Positions 37,281 through 49,335 of a stretch of 64,000 nucleotides of DNA are shown here, one piece after another. Origin of the DNA: Otis tarda (taxonomy: Eukaryota; Chordata; Aves; Otidiformes; Otididae); the NCBI GenBank assembly GCA_026413225.1, contig CM048554.1:70920463-70984462 (forward strand), written 5' to 3'. The position numbers and the translations under genes are program-made. The notes below the pieces were generated by a model. It was not told the DNA's origin. It did no database searches and saw only the letters and a list, made by a program, of their open reading frames with translations. Positions within the stretch are counted from its first letter, which is position 1. Every line of letters begins with the position of its first letter.

Positions 37281-37623
37281 CTCTTCCAGCACTTAAAAGG
37301 AACTTACAGGAAAGATGGGGAGAAACTCTTTAGGAAGGCCTGTTGTGACAGGACAAGTGGTAATGATTTTAAAATAGAAGGAGGTAGATTCAGACTTGAT
37401 ATAAAGAAAAAAATTTTTACAATGAAGGTGGTGGAACACTAGCACAGGTTGCCCAGAGAGGTGGTGGATGCCTCATCCATGGAAACATTCACAGCCAGGC
37501 TGGATGAGGCTCTGAGCAACCTGATCTGGTTGGAGATGTCCCTGCTCCTTGCAGGGGGGTTGGACTAGATGACCTTTGAAGGTCCCTTCCAACCCAAACT
37601 ATTATCTGATTCTATGACTCTAT
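37281..37623 (+). mobile_element. CR1 LINE 3' end, well preserved
   Basis: The sequence follows CR1 from ACTTACAGGAAAGATGGGGA through GGTGGTGGAACACTAGCACA, GGTTGCCCAGAGAGGTGGTG, CAGCCAGGCTGGATGAGGCT and TTGGACTAGATGACCTTTGA to the tail GATTCTATGACTCTAT. It is 5' truncated, about 340 bp long, with the 3' end kept. Subfamily features (GAGCAACCTGATCTGGTTGG) match the inverted copy at 33869-34076. Confidence 0.93.
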
Positions 37624-40600
37624 AAAATCATGACTACAGTTTTACATCCTGATCACAAACTTTGCAGAGAATATGGATTCACCTTAGCGGTCCTAAGTGC
37701 AGTCAACAGCATGCTAAGTGCTTATTTGTCAAAATGTCTAAACAAGGAATGATGAGGCAAAGACTGAGAAAATAAAGCTGTGTTTAGTAATGAGAAAAAG
37801 TTATGTCACCCCAAATAAAGATCATAATGTTCTTACATCTTGCCAGCTGTTTTCATGGTATCTGTACTATAGTTGTGAGATACAGAAATGTTATAGGGAG
37901 CTCTGTAAATATAAAAAGTAGAGATACCTGTCAAGCTTCAGCCATTTATTTTTACTGACTTGAGATTCACAAATTTTTTTTTTCAATTGTTGAAGGAGGG
38001 AGGGGCTTCGGTTGCCTTTAACATGGGGCAGATGAGCAGCTCGGAAAGAGGGAGAAGCCTTGGTTTTGAATATCTCTTGGGTTTTGAGCAAATTATCTTT
38101 TTTCCACCTTGATCTGTAAGGTCTCTTTTGACCAGAAAATGCTGTGTAAGTGGGCAGGAATGGAAAATTCTCGCTAGACCATACTGAGCACTCATTAGAA
38201 AAACCCACATTTTCTTGCAGAAGGGAAACAGCTACAGTATAACCTTTATTTAACCCCCTAGTTACCCCCCCACCGAAGATACGTAAGATTCAATTACATT
38301 TTTGCCTCCAGTTATGTCAAGTTTAAAAAGGAAAATGAGATCTTAACAAGACTATTTTTAAAATAGCTGCAAGTCATAACTTTAAAATGTTGGAACTTAC
38401 CGTGTAATGTTCCAGACATCTTAAGTGAATAGTCCAAATGACTCAATACCGGGAACATTTCCAATATAAACCTTCAATGCATTCTAGGTGAGATGATTTG
38501 CAATTAAACCCCAGAGGATGCTATTTAAATTTTAAAGGACTCCCCTACTTTCTCTTAGAATAAAATTGACACACTTGCTTAATAGTTTCCCAAGTTTCTG
38601 TAATTGGGTTTTCTCCTCTGCATTTTTCAAGTCACAACCCTTTATTTTAACATTTTAATTTGTGAAAATCCTTTGTGTTTTCTTGTTTAGAAAAGCTGGT
38701 GAAATATCAGTCTTGGGATTTCTGCTGTTCCTTAGTTCACCTACTAAACCCCTACTCCTTTTTTTTTTTTCCTTTTTTCCTCCATTTCTTTAGAAATAGC
38801 TGGTTTAGTGCCTTAAAATACAAGCAAAATCCAAGACTAAGAGTCATTCTACAATGTCTGTGCATCATAACATATTATACAAAACACACAGCAGGTCTTA
38901 TAGGCTTTCCATTGTCAGGAAGAATGTAGCTTCTACACTGAATCTTAATTTCCTTTTTTTTTTCCCCCGAATTTAAGGCAAACATCCTCTGGGGCAAAAG
39001 AGTTCAATATTTGTAAACAAGTTCCCACAGCTTAAAAGTCTCTCTGATCTGTTTCGATACTTCAAATATTTATTGGATTAACACTTATTTGTATGATATT
39101 ACTTGTATGTCACAGTTGTGGAAACTTGACTGCTTATGCAGTCCACCTGGAGCAGCTCATAATACATGAGGTAAAAAAAAGAAAGTAATGGCATATTCTC
39201 AAAGGCAGCCTTTTGCCCTAGAGTAGAAAAAGAAAGTATTCTTAAACTCCTGAAAATGGGCAATGTGAAAGCAAGGAATGTGGTACTCTTGCAATTTGAC
39301 TTTGCTCTGACGTCTCGCAAGTAGCAATAGTACTTGCAAAATGAGGAAGCATGTGAGCCACACCTACAGAAGCACACACTCCAGGGACCCTGAATTGCTC
39401 GTAACTCAATCTGATACACTCACAAGGCTCAGTATGATGCTGTAAAGAGATAATAGCATCTGAATAGCAACAGCAAAATCCTGTTTTCAGGTTAATAAGT
39501 CTTGCCTCATATGTTTAGGATTGCATAGTACCAACATATTATTTCTGGGTTTAGGACCAAGCCAATAACTGAAGGACATAAACATACCAGTTTCAATTAC
39601 AGCTAGCTTCAAATTCTGTGCACCTAGCACTATTGAGCAGCATAAACTTCTATAAAACAACCTGGTTAATCTGGTAATCTTCTCCACGGACCTTAACTCA
39701 GAACTTCTGAAACGCAGCACTGTTGCTTAACTACAGGCCACTCTTCAGCAAAATTACTTGAAATCTACTTTGAATTAAGCAGGTGGGTGTGAAAATGCTA
39801 AAGGAAACCATGAAACAAGATAATGCCCCTGCTCAGTCTATTTCAGTTACTAGAAGAGCAATTAAAATGAGTGTTGGGAGGGTCCATCAACAACTAAATG
39901 GGAAAAGAGAAGAACTGATGTTTAAGCTCGTTCCATCAAACACAGCAAACAGTCATCAACTTGCAAAATCACTTACTAGACTTCAAGTTATCTTCATGTT
40001 TAAACTGATAGTATTTTTGTACTGATACAACAGAAAAGAGATCCAACAGACGAAAACTAGAGATGCAGTCATTTATTCTGAGTTCTGCCAACAAAGAGTG
40101 AAAACAGGATAAAAATTCCTTTTCCTGCCCTCTTCCCTATGATATACACAGCAAAGGTATAACAAAACTAAAGCCAAATCCAGCCTTCCAATACAATTCC
40201 CATTCATTAGATTCACTGTCAAGAATGGCTGTCAAAACTGGCTTTCTTTTACATTGTGCATTAACTTTTCTTAAGTCCACTGAAACACTCACATTTCATT
40301 GCCATGAACTTGCTATGTTTTCTAATTACTGTAAGATTCAACTTGTTCTGCTCTGTTGATGCTTCGCCAAAAATATAGCCATTGCACAAATTAATATTTA
40401 CTGTGCTATCACTGAATAATGCAATGGTTCATGTACTTAGCAGTGGCTCAAAGCATAAACTAGGCTCCTTAGCTACAAGTATGCATTTTATTTTAATGAC
40501 ACAAGTTGAAGCAAACCTTAGACAACATCCAGCTCCCCGTTTGATTAAAATTCTTTCTTTCACCTTCCACTTGCCTTTTCCCAGAATGGAAATGTGTTAA

Positions 40601-43600
40601 TTCTGCTCAGCATATCCTAGGATTCCTTGCATGATTTTCACTGCTTGTATCTGCACTGGACTGAAAAAAAAATTGCTGTGTTTTTTACACAGTTTATTAG
40701 AATACTGTGCAGAAGTTCCTCTGTGAGGCTCATAAATAGGAAACATTATCAGAGAATGAGTGTTTGAAAGCTTGGAAATCAGATTCATAGCATTAATGTC
40801 TAAGTTATGCAGAGTCATTAAGAAATAACACTTTATTTTATGAATAATCTTTACATAATATACATCAAAGAACTGCTGTGAAAGTTTATCTAATAAAGAC
40901 CACAGTTTAAGGATTAGCCCCATACCACTGGTTTCAGAAGAAGTATGATCAGTGTGATCTGTCAGTAGATGATATATTCTATTAAAACAGGCCATATACT
41001 AATATAAGTATTTATGCAGCTGCTTAAAACATACACCCTAAACACGTAACTGAATCAACTAATTTCAAGAAATACTTTTTTTATTATTACCATCATTAAG
41101 GTGGAAAACAGAAGTGGACAAAAAGCCATCCTTAACTCATGACAGCTAATGAATACAAAGGTGCAATCTGTTGAACTGACTATGAAAACACATGGTGAGA
41201 CAAGCAAGCAGCAAGCTCAAGGGGTAAGAAAGGAGTTGGTTGTTAACAAAAAGTGTTATCACTTTATTATTGCTTCTGGAAAGAACAGAAGTCGTTTGTC
41301 TTTCCAAACATAATCTCTATAAATAATGAAGGATGTTCTGTAATGGGGATAATAAACTGTCAGTTGTATTTTTACAGCCACAAGACACATATCAGAATCG
41401 GCCTTGTGGAAATACAACTATGTAGAACAGCAATAAATATTGTTCCACATGTTTTCATGATCTACTATTCTTATTTTCAATTGCTACAAACAACTGCAAC
41501 ACAGAACAGAAGTAGAGCTTAGGCATTCAGTAGGCGTTTGGGAGCCCTCTGTGCTTTCCAAGGTTTTGGTTGCTAGATTGTTACAACGCCAGACCTTCTG
41601 CAGAAGTAATTCAGTTCATCCGCAAGGACCACTTCTTTAATTTCCCTGAGAAGATGATTTTTTGTCTCCCTGTCCATACAAGTACTACCCTGTAGCATTT
41701 GTCAAGTATTACTGCATTTTTTTACAGTCGTGCCAAGTGAAGGCACTCATTCCCGTATAGTTTTACAATGAGAGAATACACTTTCTCTACACAGGGACAA
41801 AACTGTCCAGAAAGAATTCTAAGTAGACTCTGAGACATGATGTAGACTTCCTAAGCCAGCTGGTCCCTTATCTTGGGATAGTTCAACTCTCCATAATCCA
41901 AATAAAACAATCATCAATACTATTGTCTTCAGAAAGATCAGTCCCTAAAACAGCCTTACAGATTGGGATTTAGGTATTATCCATGTGGCTTTATATAAAG
42001 AGTGAAAGTATAAATATAATTTTTCCCTCTCCGTCTTCAAATACCGCTTCAGTAGCCTCATCAGGCAAACATGGACCACAGACCAAGAACAGGCATCTGA
42101 ATTATACCTAAAACACTATCAGGTGAACAAGAGAAACATTTATTTGGTGTGTTTATCTGATGGGAGGAAGCAGTAGCAAGTAGGCTGAGAATGTCTGAGA
42201 ACATCCATTTCAGTGGGAATACCACGATACCAACCAGTGAATTCTGTGCTAATGCTGCCAAGGCTTTGCATTTACTTATACACTTGCTTTGATGATGTAC
42301 ATTCAATATAAATTATGGTTCATACAAAGAGAAACAAATGTCACATACAGGTAGAAAGGATAAGCAATAGAAAACTCAGATTAGGAATGGAATATACCCT
42401 CTCTAACAGTCTGGGTCTAGTAATCACTTCAGGGGAAAAGACACAACTAGAATAACAGACTGGTTTTTGAAAACTCACTGGACAAACCTTGTCCCAAGCA
42501 AAATATAGCAAAATGCACGTTGTCATCTCAAGTGGCTAGGAGCCGTTAGAAAGCAAATATACTTTCACCATATAATAGAAAGAATAGAATGGAAGAATAC
42601 AACAGAAGAATGATAGTCCAGTGGCATATGGGAGAGAACTTTGTTATGAAGGTGCTTATTCCACCAAATATTTCCATTTCAGTTGAGCTACATATTCTAT
42701 CTATTTTTCAGTTCTTTTGATCTATAAAGTAATGAGTAGTATTCCCCTAAAGTTAAACAATGCTACACTCTTTATGCTATGTGCCAAGTAAAAGATTTTG
42801 AAACCCTTAAATATTACAGTAATAGCAGTATAACTACTTCCAACAGACCAAACTGTATTTGATATTTCAGGTTGCTTGTTGTTTCCTTTACTTCTTAAGT
42901 CAGAGAAAGATGCATCACATCATTATCTTATTTTGTCTGTTGATGATCACAGCAGTATGTACAAATGAGAGACAGGAACTGCCACAGTCTAAGGAAGAAA
43001 AATTGCCTCTAGATGGACAAGATGTAAAAATAAAGAATTTTGAAAAATTTACAATTGTGAGCACACACAAGCATATATGCACATTCTCCATAAATTATTA
43101 TTGCTTTAATGATTTGCTAAAGTGATAACTGTAGTATTACAATATTTTTTTTTTGTGCACCATCCTGAGAACTCAGTAAAAACCCACAGAGAAAAAGATC
43201 TTGTCCTCAAATTGTACATGAACACGTTTCCCAGCACAAAATGCTAAGAGAGAGATTTTGCACCAACACCAACACCCAGAATAGTTTCTAATAAAAAAGA
43301 AGTGATCTAATAAGCAGGAAAAAGGTTGGAAACTAAACATGCTGTGTGGTGATTCTTACAGTTGGGGGTGGAGAAAATATAGAAATTTGAAACTTGATTA
43401 CTTTTCTGGCTAATTAATGAGTTTTGACTGCATCAAAATATTAAGTATGATCTTAAGATATTTTTGTAAATATCTATTCTGAAAAGTCATCTACAAACTA
43501 TTCTGTAATACAGGGAATTTTACCTCTATTCCATGAATAACATGAACAGTGTGAACAAGGCAAACATTTGTGAGAGTTCATGAATGTATAAGAAGCCAGT

Positions 43601-43897
43601 GTTAGGTCAGATTTTCTCTCTAGGGAAGCAAATGTATGAAGCACAAAGTTAATTCATGCAATGTGCTTTTAAGTCTTTTAGCAGTTTCACTAATTCTGTT
43701 GTTGATACAGCCCTTTTCTGAATGATTTAAGAGAATGGCAGGAGGGCAGATGGGATAAGAAAAATACCAAACTAAGCTCTTTGTTAAGATTACTAAGCAA
43801 GTGAGTTCAATATCAACTGCTCGTCATTACCGGAGATTAAAGGTCTCACTTAGTCCTATGAAAAAATACACCAAAATCTCCGGTCAACATCACTGAC
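37624..43897. other. Non-coding AT-rich DNA; one weak exon candidate inside
   Basis: No recognised family. The 132-codon minus-strand frame at 40597-40995 and other frames are compatible with chance. The signal-peptide-like frame near 42900 is listed separately. Confidence 0.5.
42900..43056 (+). CDS. Candidate first coding exon of a secreted protein (weak)
   Basis: An ATG at 42910 with A at -3 opens 49 codons beginning MHHIIILFCLLMITAVCTNE. That is a textbook signal-peptide shape: a short polar start, a hydrophobic core at residues 4-16, small residues near 15-17, then a charged polar stretch rich in E, K and Q. A pyrimidine-rich tract at 42871-42897 ends in AG at 42898-42899 (a second AG is at 42869-42870). 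A GTGAGC donor-like site stands at 43057-43062, where the frame would leave in phase 0. Unspliced, the frame runs on to a stop after 43125. I do not recognise the protein and see no matching downstream exon. AT-rich DNA yields such hydrophobic frames by chance, so confidence is low. Confidence 0.2.
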
Positions 43898-44294
43898 TGG
43901 TCTAGGGGATCCAGGATACCCCAGAAGACGGAGGCAGATTTAAAAAACAGAAGGTCAACCTTTATTGCAAATTCAGGAAGAAGAGAAAAATCTCTCATGG
44001 TTCACTAGATCTAGGGAGACTAGTGCTGCTTCTGTGCATTTGGATCACCACATTTATGAGCTTCCCAGCACCGCCTACAAATATGACTAAAGAGCAAGTC
44101 ATAACCAAAATTCTCTTTCTACTACCAGGTAGATGCTGCACTCTCGTTTGCACATGAAGTGTCAAGTATCCTTTTTCCTCCTTCACCTTGTGTTTTGAAC
44201 TGTGACTAATTGGTATTTTACAAGTCATTTATACCACAAGAATTCCCAGAGAGCCCAAGAATTCCCAGAGAGAAAAAAATTGTGAACACATCAG
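43898..44294 (-). mobile_element. Probable old endogenous retrovirus LTR
   Basis: Read on the minus strand, the block has a TATAAAT box at 44227-44233 and AATAAA at 43961-43966, followed by GGTTGACCTTCTG and a terminal part GGGGTATCCTGGATCCCCTAGACCA, an arrangement typical of LTR R/U5 ends. The flanks are nearly duplicated: ACATCACTGAC at 43887-43897 and ACATCAGTGAC at 44288-44298, with one mismatch in eleven. The real target duplication is probably 4-6 bp of this, so the exact borders are uncertain by several bases. No internal retroviral genes are nearby, so it would be a solo LTR. It is unrelated in sequence to the 7.7-kb and 63.2-kb LTRs. The family name is not known to me. Confidence 0.5.
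44237..44272. repeat. 19-bp tandem duplication in the LTR candidate
   Basis: CAAGAATTCCCAGAGAG occurs at 44237-44253 and again at 44256-44272, separated by CC. Short promoter duplications of this kind are common in LTR U3 regions. Confidence 0.92.
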
Positions 44295-44298
44295 TGAC

Positions 44299-47010
44299 AC
44301 ATGAGTTAAGAAAAGAGCTTAAAGTCTAAACTCGACAAAGAACCCAGAGAGCAGGAGGTGACACAAAGTGGATGCATCTTGGATCTCACCACAGAGTGTG
44401 GGTGGTGGATAGTTTTATGAATTCCTACTCTGGTAACATGTAAAGGTTTTATGTCTGTCTCTCTGTATTGCTAATCAAAGAAATTGAGATGCCTCTAATT
44501 ACACACCACTATGAAAATGAAAAATAAAGTATTACTACAATTAATGGAAGCTTTTTCCTGTCATCCCTGTGGGATAACTTAAAGCAGACTGTTACGTGTG
44601 TATATTTCAGACAATAATCATCAAAAGCACTGATTTAAAATATTTTATGTTAGCATGCATATTTAATACACATGAAAAAGGAATCAGTCACTGTATTTTT
44701 TCTTCTGTATCTATTTCCTCTCCCCTATCAGACCTCACTAGTCTGCCCGAAACTAATCACTGATGCTGCACGCTAATAGTAAGTCCACTTCTGTTTGTCG
44801 AAAGAACTTCAGTTCTGTCCTATATATTTATATCTTGCAGGAGGCATTGTGAAGAACTGATAATCAGAGTATTTCCCTGGGATAAAGTTATGTTAAGCAC
44901 AGTGAAAAGAAAGAAGCAGTAGGGGAGCACAGGCTTTACAATCCATCTGTTAAACTTGAACCTTACTGTGGTGGCAGGACATGATCCTGAGCTCATGATC
45001 CAGGTTTTACTGTATAAGTGACTTGAACAAAAACACCAGGGGTTCCCATTAAGATATGAAAATCTTTCAGCTGCACTCAATCTTTTTCTCCTGTTTTGCA
45101 TCAACAGACTTGCCTAGCTAGAGGCTGGGATTAGAATGAAGGGCAGCTTGCATAAAGCAGAGAAACACACTCTTATTTTAATTTGAGCTGTGATATATTG
45201 TTCTCAAATAATGGGAGAGAAGGGTGTCTCTTAAGAGAGCAAACATTTTTAATGATGCCTAGCCTGTCTCTCCACCCATCCAGCTTTTCCTGCCAGATGC
45301 CCTACTCTAATTTCACATGCTTGTCTGCATTTCATTCAGACCCTTAACATTAAGGGGAATATATGCTTTTTGCCTCTGGATGTTCCATCATTGCTGTATT
45401 AATTGCTGGGTTATAGTGGCTTCTCATATTGATGGGCTGGCATGTGGATCATGCTGCACTCAAGGGGCTACTGCAGTTTGGCAGCTGAAATTTCCAGCTT
45501 TGTGAAGAAAAGGAAACCAGGTTTCTGAGAGCTATTAAGAACTAAATTTAGCAAAAATGAGGTTGCGAGAAAGTAGATTCTGGGGGAGGCTTTTTTTATG
45601 TTAAAAAAAAACCCCAAACCAAAACGGTGAGTTCTATTGAGTCAGTGGTGCCACAAGGAATAGGGATGCATGAGCTGGAGTGGCTGGAGCCTGCTGAAAG
45701 GCCAAACTAAAAGTCATTTCTTACTTACCTACTGCTAAAAGTGAGAAGGCAGGGAGGTACATTGTATGTTCCATTATTAAGGACATCTATTAATTTGCAT
45801 CTTCAGATAGATCTGACCAACAATATTTATGTTATTTCTTAAATTTCTGACTTTTATAAAACTACTTTTCTAAGTTGTCTTTTGTTTCTGATGCTAGCCA
45901 ACTTTTATTTCTAATAATATTTTAAACTACATCACAAATACATTACTCATTTTGAATAATGACACCAGTTGGTAAGGTATAGATCCTATATCCATATACA
46001 TTACATAAAAAAAAAAAGACATAGTAGTGGAATTAATTTTAAGGTTGCAAAATCAAGTGCTCAGACATTAGACAGCATGTTAAGGCTGCCTGAACAGTAT
46101 TTCTTCCATCTCCTTATATTTATGACTCATTTAACGGTTTATGATTATTTGATCATTCAGTACATGTGGTGCAACACTCCCTTTGTTAGCAGGGATCCAG
46201 TATTTCTGTTTATCAACGTTATTGAATGAGAGGCTTTGTACATCTTTGTGCACATCATTCAAATCCTGAACCAAGAACAACATAATTAATTTCTTCAAGG
46301 TTTTTCCTCAGGTAATGTCCTTCTAACATTTTAATACTTTCTACATATTGAAAAAAATCAATCTTTAGAACAATTCTGCAGGGTGAGATAAAGTGTACTT
46401 CTTTACTTAATAGATGCTTGTTGGACTAGCCAGAACTGCCCCTGAAACTTATTTGTTCTATGTAGATATGGCTTGGTTCCTATGGGGGAAAAAAAACATA
46501 TCACATGACTTTATAATTAATGTCAGGGGAATTAATTAAATTTGCATAGGCTATAGTTGTAATACTGACATATCCTAACTTTTAAGAATGTGATTTAACG
46601 AGACTATCACTTGCTTTTGGAAGTAATTTCTTCCTTTTTTAAAAAAATTAAAAATCTCAGAACTGTATCTTGTAGGGTTATATTTACTTTCTGCATGAGT
46701 CATCTTCAGGGATGGGATCTTTAGATCTATAAGCACAATCCTCTAATCATTTGAAACCTAAATGATTAAAAGATGGAGAAGGATTCAATTGCTGACAGCA
46801 TTTTTCTTTCAAACTATTTGTAAGTGATGTGAACCTGTCACTAAAGAAGGTGACGAGATACTTGCTTTAACAGAATTGTAACCATCTGCAAATAAAATCT
46901 TGAGACTCAAGATTCACACTTTTCTCTGTAAAGTCTGTACAGAGGTACAGCTAGAAATTTCTGTCTAGATCTGCTATATGATCTTGCCTTTTTCCCCCCT
47001 CAAAATGGTT

Positions 47011-47048
<38 letters not shown>

Positions 47049-47490
47049 AAAAAACATTTGTTTTCCATAAAAGTTATCTTATAAAAAGAGTCCTTTTGAA
47101 AGTGGGAGAAGCCTGGGGGCTGGAATCCTGAGTGAGTGGCTCTGTGGCAATGGAGGAAGCACATTGACAATGTGAGCCGAAACCAAAGTGCTGATGGGAT
47201 CTCGAGGAACTGGGAAAAATTAAGCATTGGAATGTCTTTGAATATTTTTAACATTATCCTTTTTTTTCTTTTTTTCCCCCCGTCTTCCTAAACTTCTCCT
47301 TATGCCTTTCTCCTGATACTGTCACTGCATCTTCCTTTAGATCTACAGCATGACTTCTGTCTTTGGCAAATTCTGACTATTGTCTCAAAAAAGACTGAAT
47401 AATTTTATGCAAATTTAAAGAAAACAACCAACCATATCAACAAACAGCCAAAGGCAGATGCTCAGCTTCTGAAACAGGCATTCACGCTGG
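44299..47490. other. Non-coding AT-rich DNA, no gene seen
   Basis: Nothing recognised beyond the GT microsatellite at 47014. A near palindrome, AATCTTGAG-A-CTCAAGATT, lies at 46896-46914. Confidence 0.55.
47014..47042. repeat. (TG)14 dinucleotide microsatellite
   Basis: TG alternates without interruption for 29 bases, followed by ATGTG. The poly-Thr-His end of the short minus-strand frame over it is a product of the repeat. Confidence 0.95.
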
Positions 47491-47562
47491 GCTGCTGTTG
47501 GAAGTAGTGAGCTAGATGATCTTTTGTTTCACTTGATGCAGTCATCCTTATGTTCTAATGAA
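47491..47562 (+). mobile_element. Old LINE (CR1/L3-like) 3' end
   Basis: GCTGCTGTTGGAAGTAGTGA, GCTAGATGATCTTTTGTTTC and the ending CATCCTTATGTTCTAATG closely follow the conserved 3' terminus of old amniote CR1/L3-type LINEs (consensus-like GGGCTAGATGGACC...CTTATGTTCTTATG). The orientation is plus and the 5' part is lost. Confidence 0.6.
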
Positions 47563-48567
47563 ATTCCAGCTTACCTATTTTAAGCATGGTGACACGGATG
47601 GAAATCGGGATCTCAGAATGCACTGTAAAACTTTGACCCCTGATAACACATTGGAATACTGAGGTTTTGTAATAAAGTCAAATAATCCCTTCATTCCAGC
47701 ATACCTCTGGTAGAGCCAGCCCCCTCTGACATCAGCTTGCCATTATAAATTAATACCTTTCCACTTCTAAAAACCTTTACTATTATTGCAAAACTATCAC
47801 TATCGTAGCATGTGGTCTGAATTGTTCCCAGCCATGTCAACACCAAGATCTCTCTTTCTGCCTGAACTCAACAGCATATTTCATCAAAGCCAAGGAGCAA
47901 GCATCAAAAGGAAAAGTCTGTGTGGCATGCTTAGAAAAATGTGCAAATCCCCCTGGTCTTCTGCAGGATGGATAGCACTCAAGCTTGAAGGTTATAAGAT
48001 GTCAGGAGTCCTCTCAGGACTTGGATCCTGAAAAGACTTGTGTATTTATTTTATTTGATGCACTCTGAGTAGTTCCAGCTCAGGCCTGTCAGTCTACTGA
48101 ATTTCGCTACTGAAAGCCCATGGATATAGTTGATGCCCTTTATTAGAAAGTCTATTTAAACTCCAAATTTAAACAGTGTTGGTGATGATGACAGTCTTTC
48201 TACCATGTCTCCACTGGGAAAAGAACCACTCATGGAATGGCAGTTTGTGCAGAAAAAAAATTAAATGACATTTTCATGGAAAGACTCAATTTCCTAGCTG
48301 CAGGAGGTGATAGGATGTGCAAACAATCTAATCTGCTGGACATTAAGTGGTTTCAAAGCTTCGTAGCTCCAGGAGTGCGAGGAAGAAACTTCACGAAGAG
48401 CAAAATAAAAGCTTCCAAGACACAGAAAGGAAGAGAAAAAATTGTTTTCCACACTTATTTCTTTATTAAATAAGCAAACAGGACAAATTAGCAATTAAAA
48501 GCCCAGACTCAGAACCAATTTCAAAGCAGTATCTGTCCACGCATTCATCTCAGTAGACCTTACATAC
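47563..48567. other. Non-coding DNA, no gene seen
   Basis: Unique-looking. Frames at 47786-48031 and 48237-48473 (about 80 codons) have no recognisable family and no splice support. Confidence 0.5.
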
Positions 48568-49335
48568 TACTCTTTTCAACAACTTTGTCAATGACCTGAA
48601 GGAGGCAACAGAGTGCACGCTTGTCAGTCTTGCAGATGAAACTAAATTGGGGCAACCAGTCTATACACCTGAGGTCAGGGCTGCCATTCAGAGGAATCTA
48701 GACAATCTACAGAAATGGATCAACAGGAAGTGTATGAAATTCAACAATCACATGTGATTTATTGTCCCTGGGAAAGAAGAGTCCTGGCATTGTACAGTCT
48801 GGAGAAGACCAGGCAGGGGACCAGCTCTGTGGGGAAGGTGCTGGAGTCCTGGTGCACAGGGAGCTATGCGTGGGCCAACAGCACCTGGGCAGCAGGACTA
48901 CAGCCTGTTCATCAGGGGATGGGATAATCCCGCTGTTCTCAGCACTCAGGAGACTACATCTAGTTATTGCAACAGTTTTTTTGGCCACCCACTACAGGAA
49001 AGACACTGATAAACTGGTGTGAATTCAGCAGGGGACCGCCCCTCTTCTTGCTTTGCTAGGACAAGCTGAAGCTCAGCCTGGGGCAAAGATAGATCCAGGG
49101 GGCCGAAAGCAGAGCCTGGTACTTGCCAGGTACTTGCAGTGCCTGGCATTCCTCTCCCTCCCTCCCAGAAGAGGGAGCCAGAAAGACAAGGGACATCAGC
49201 TGCATGATGGAAAAGATGTTCAGACAGGACCTGAGGAAAAGGCTTTTTCCCATGGGACCGGCAGGGCAGAAGCACAGGCTGTCCAGGGAGGCTATGCCAG
49301 CTCCGTCCTTCCTGGGGGTTATTGGTGAGGTATCA
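48568..49335 (+). pseudogene. CR1 LINE ORF2 remnant (reverse transcriptase C-terminal part)
   Basis: The start translates as FNNFVNDLKEATECTLVSLADE and continues with TKLG, recognisably the CR1 reverse-transcriptase segment that normally carries the F/YADD catalytic motif followed by TKL. Here the motif reads LADE: the second catalytic Asp is replaced by Glu and the aromatic residue is lost. Further on, the GAGGTCAGGGCTGCCATTCA, CTACAGAAATGGATCAACAG, GGGAGCTATGCGTG and CAGGGAGGCTATGC phrases follow ORF2 in order. The frame is broken several times and the start (5' truncation) and 3' tail are both missing. GC is higher than the surroundings, as in CR1. It is dead; the overlapping frames of up to 103 codons are fragments and shadows of it. 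Confidence 0.85.

Noticed and set aside
40597-40995. 132-codon minus-strand frame that looks protein-like
   Set aside because: A few frames of 130-145 codons are expected by chance in this much AT-rich DNA. No domain is recognised, and splice-like borders are weak.
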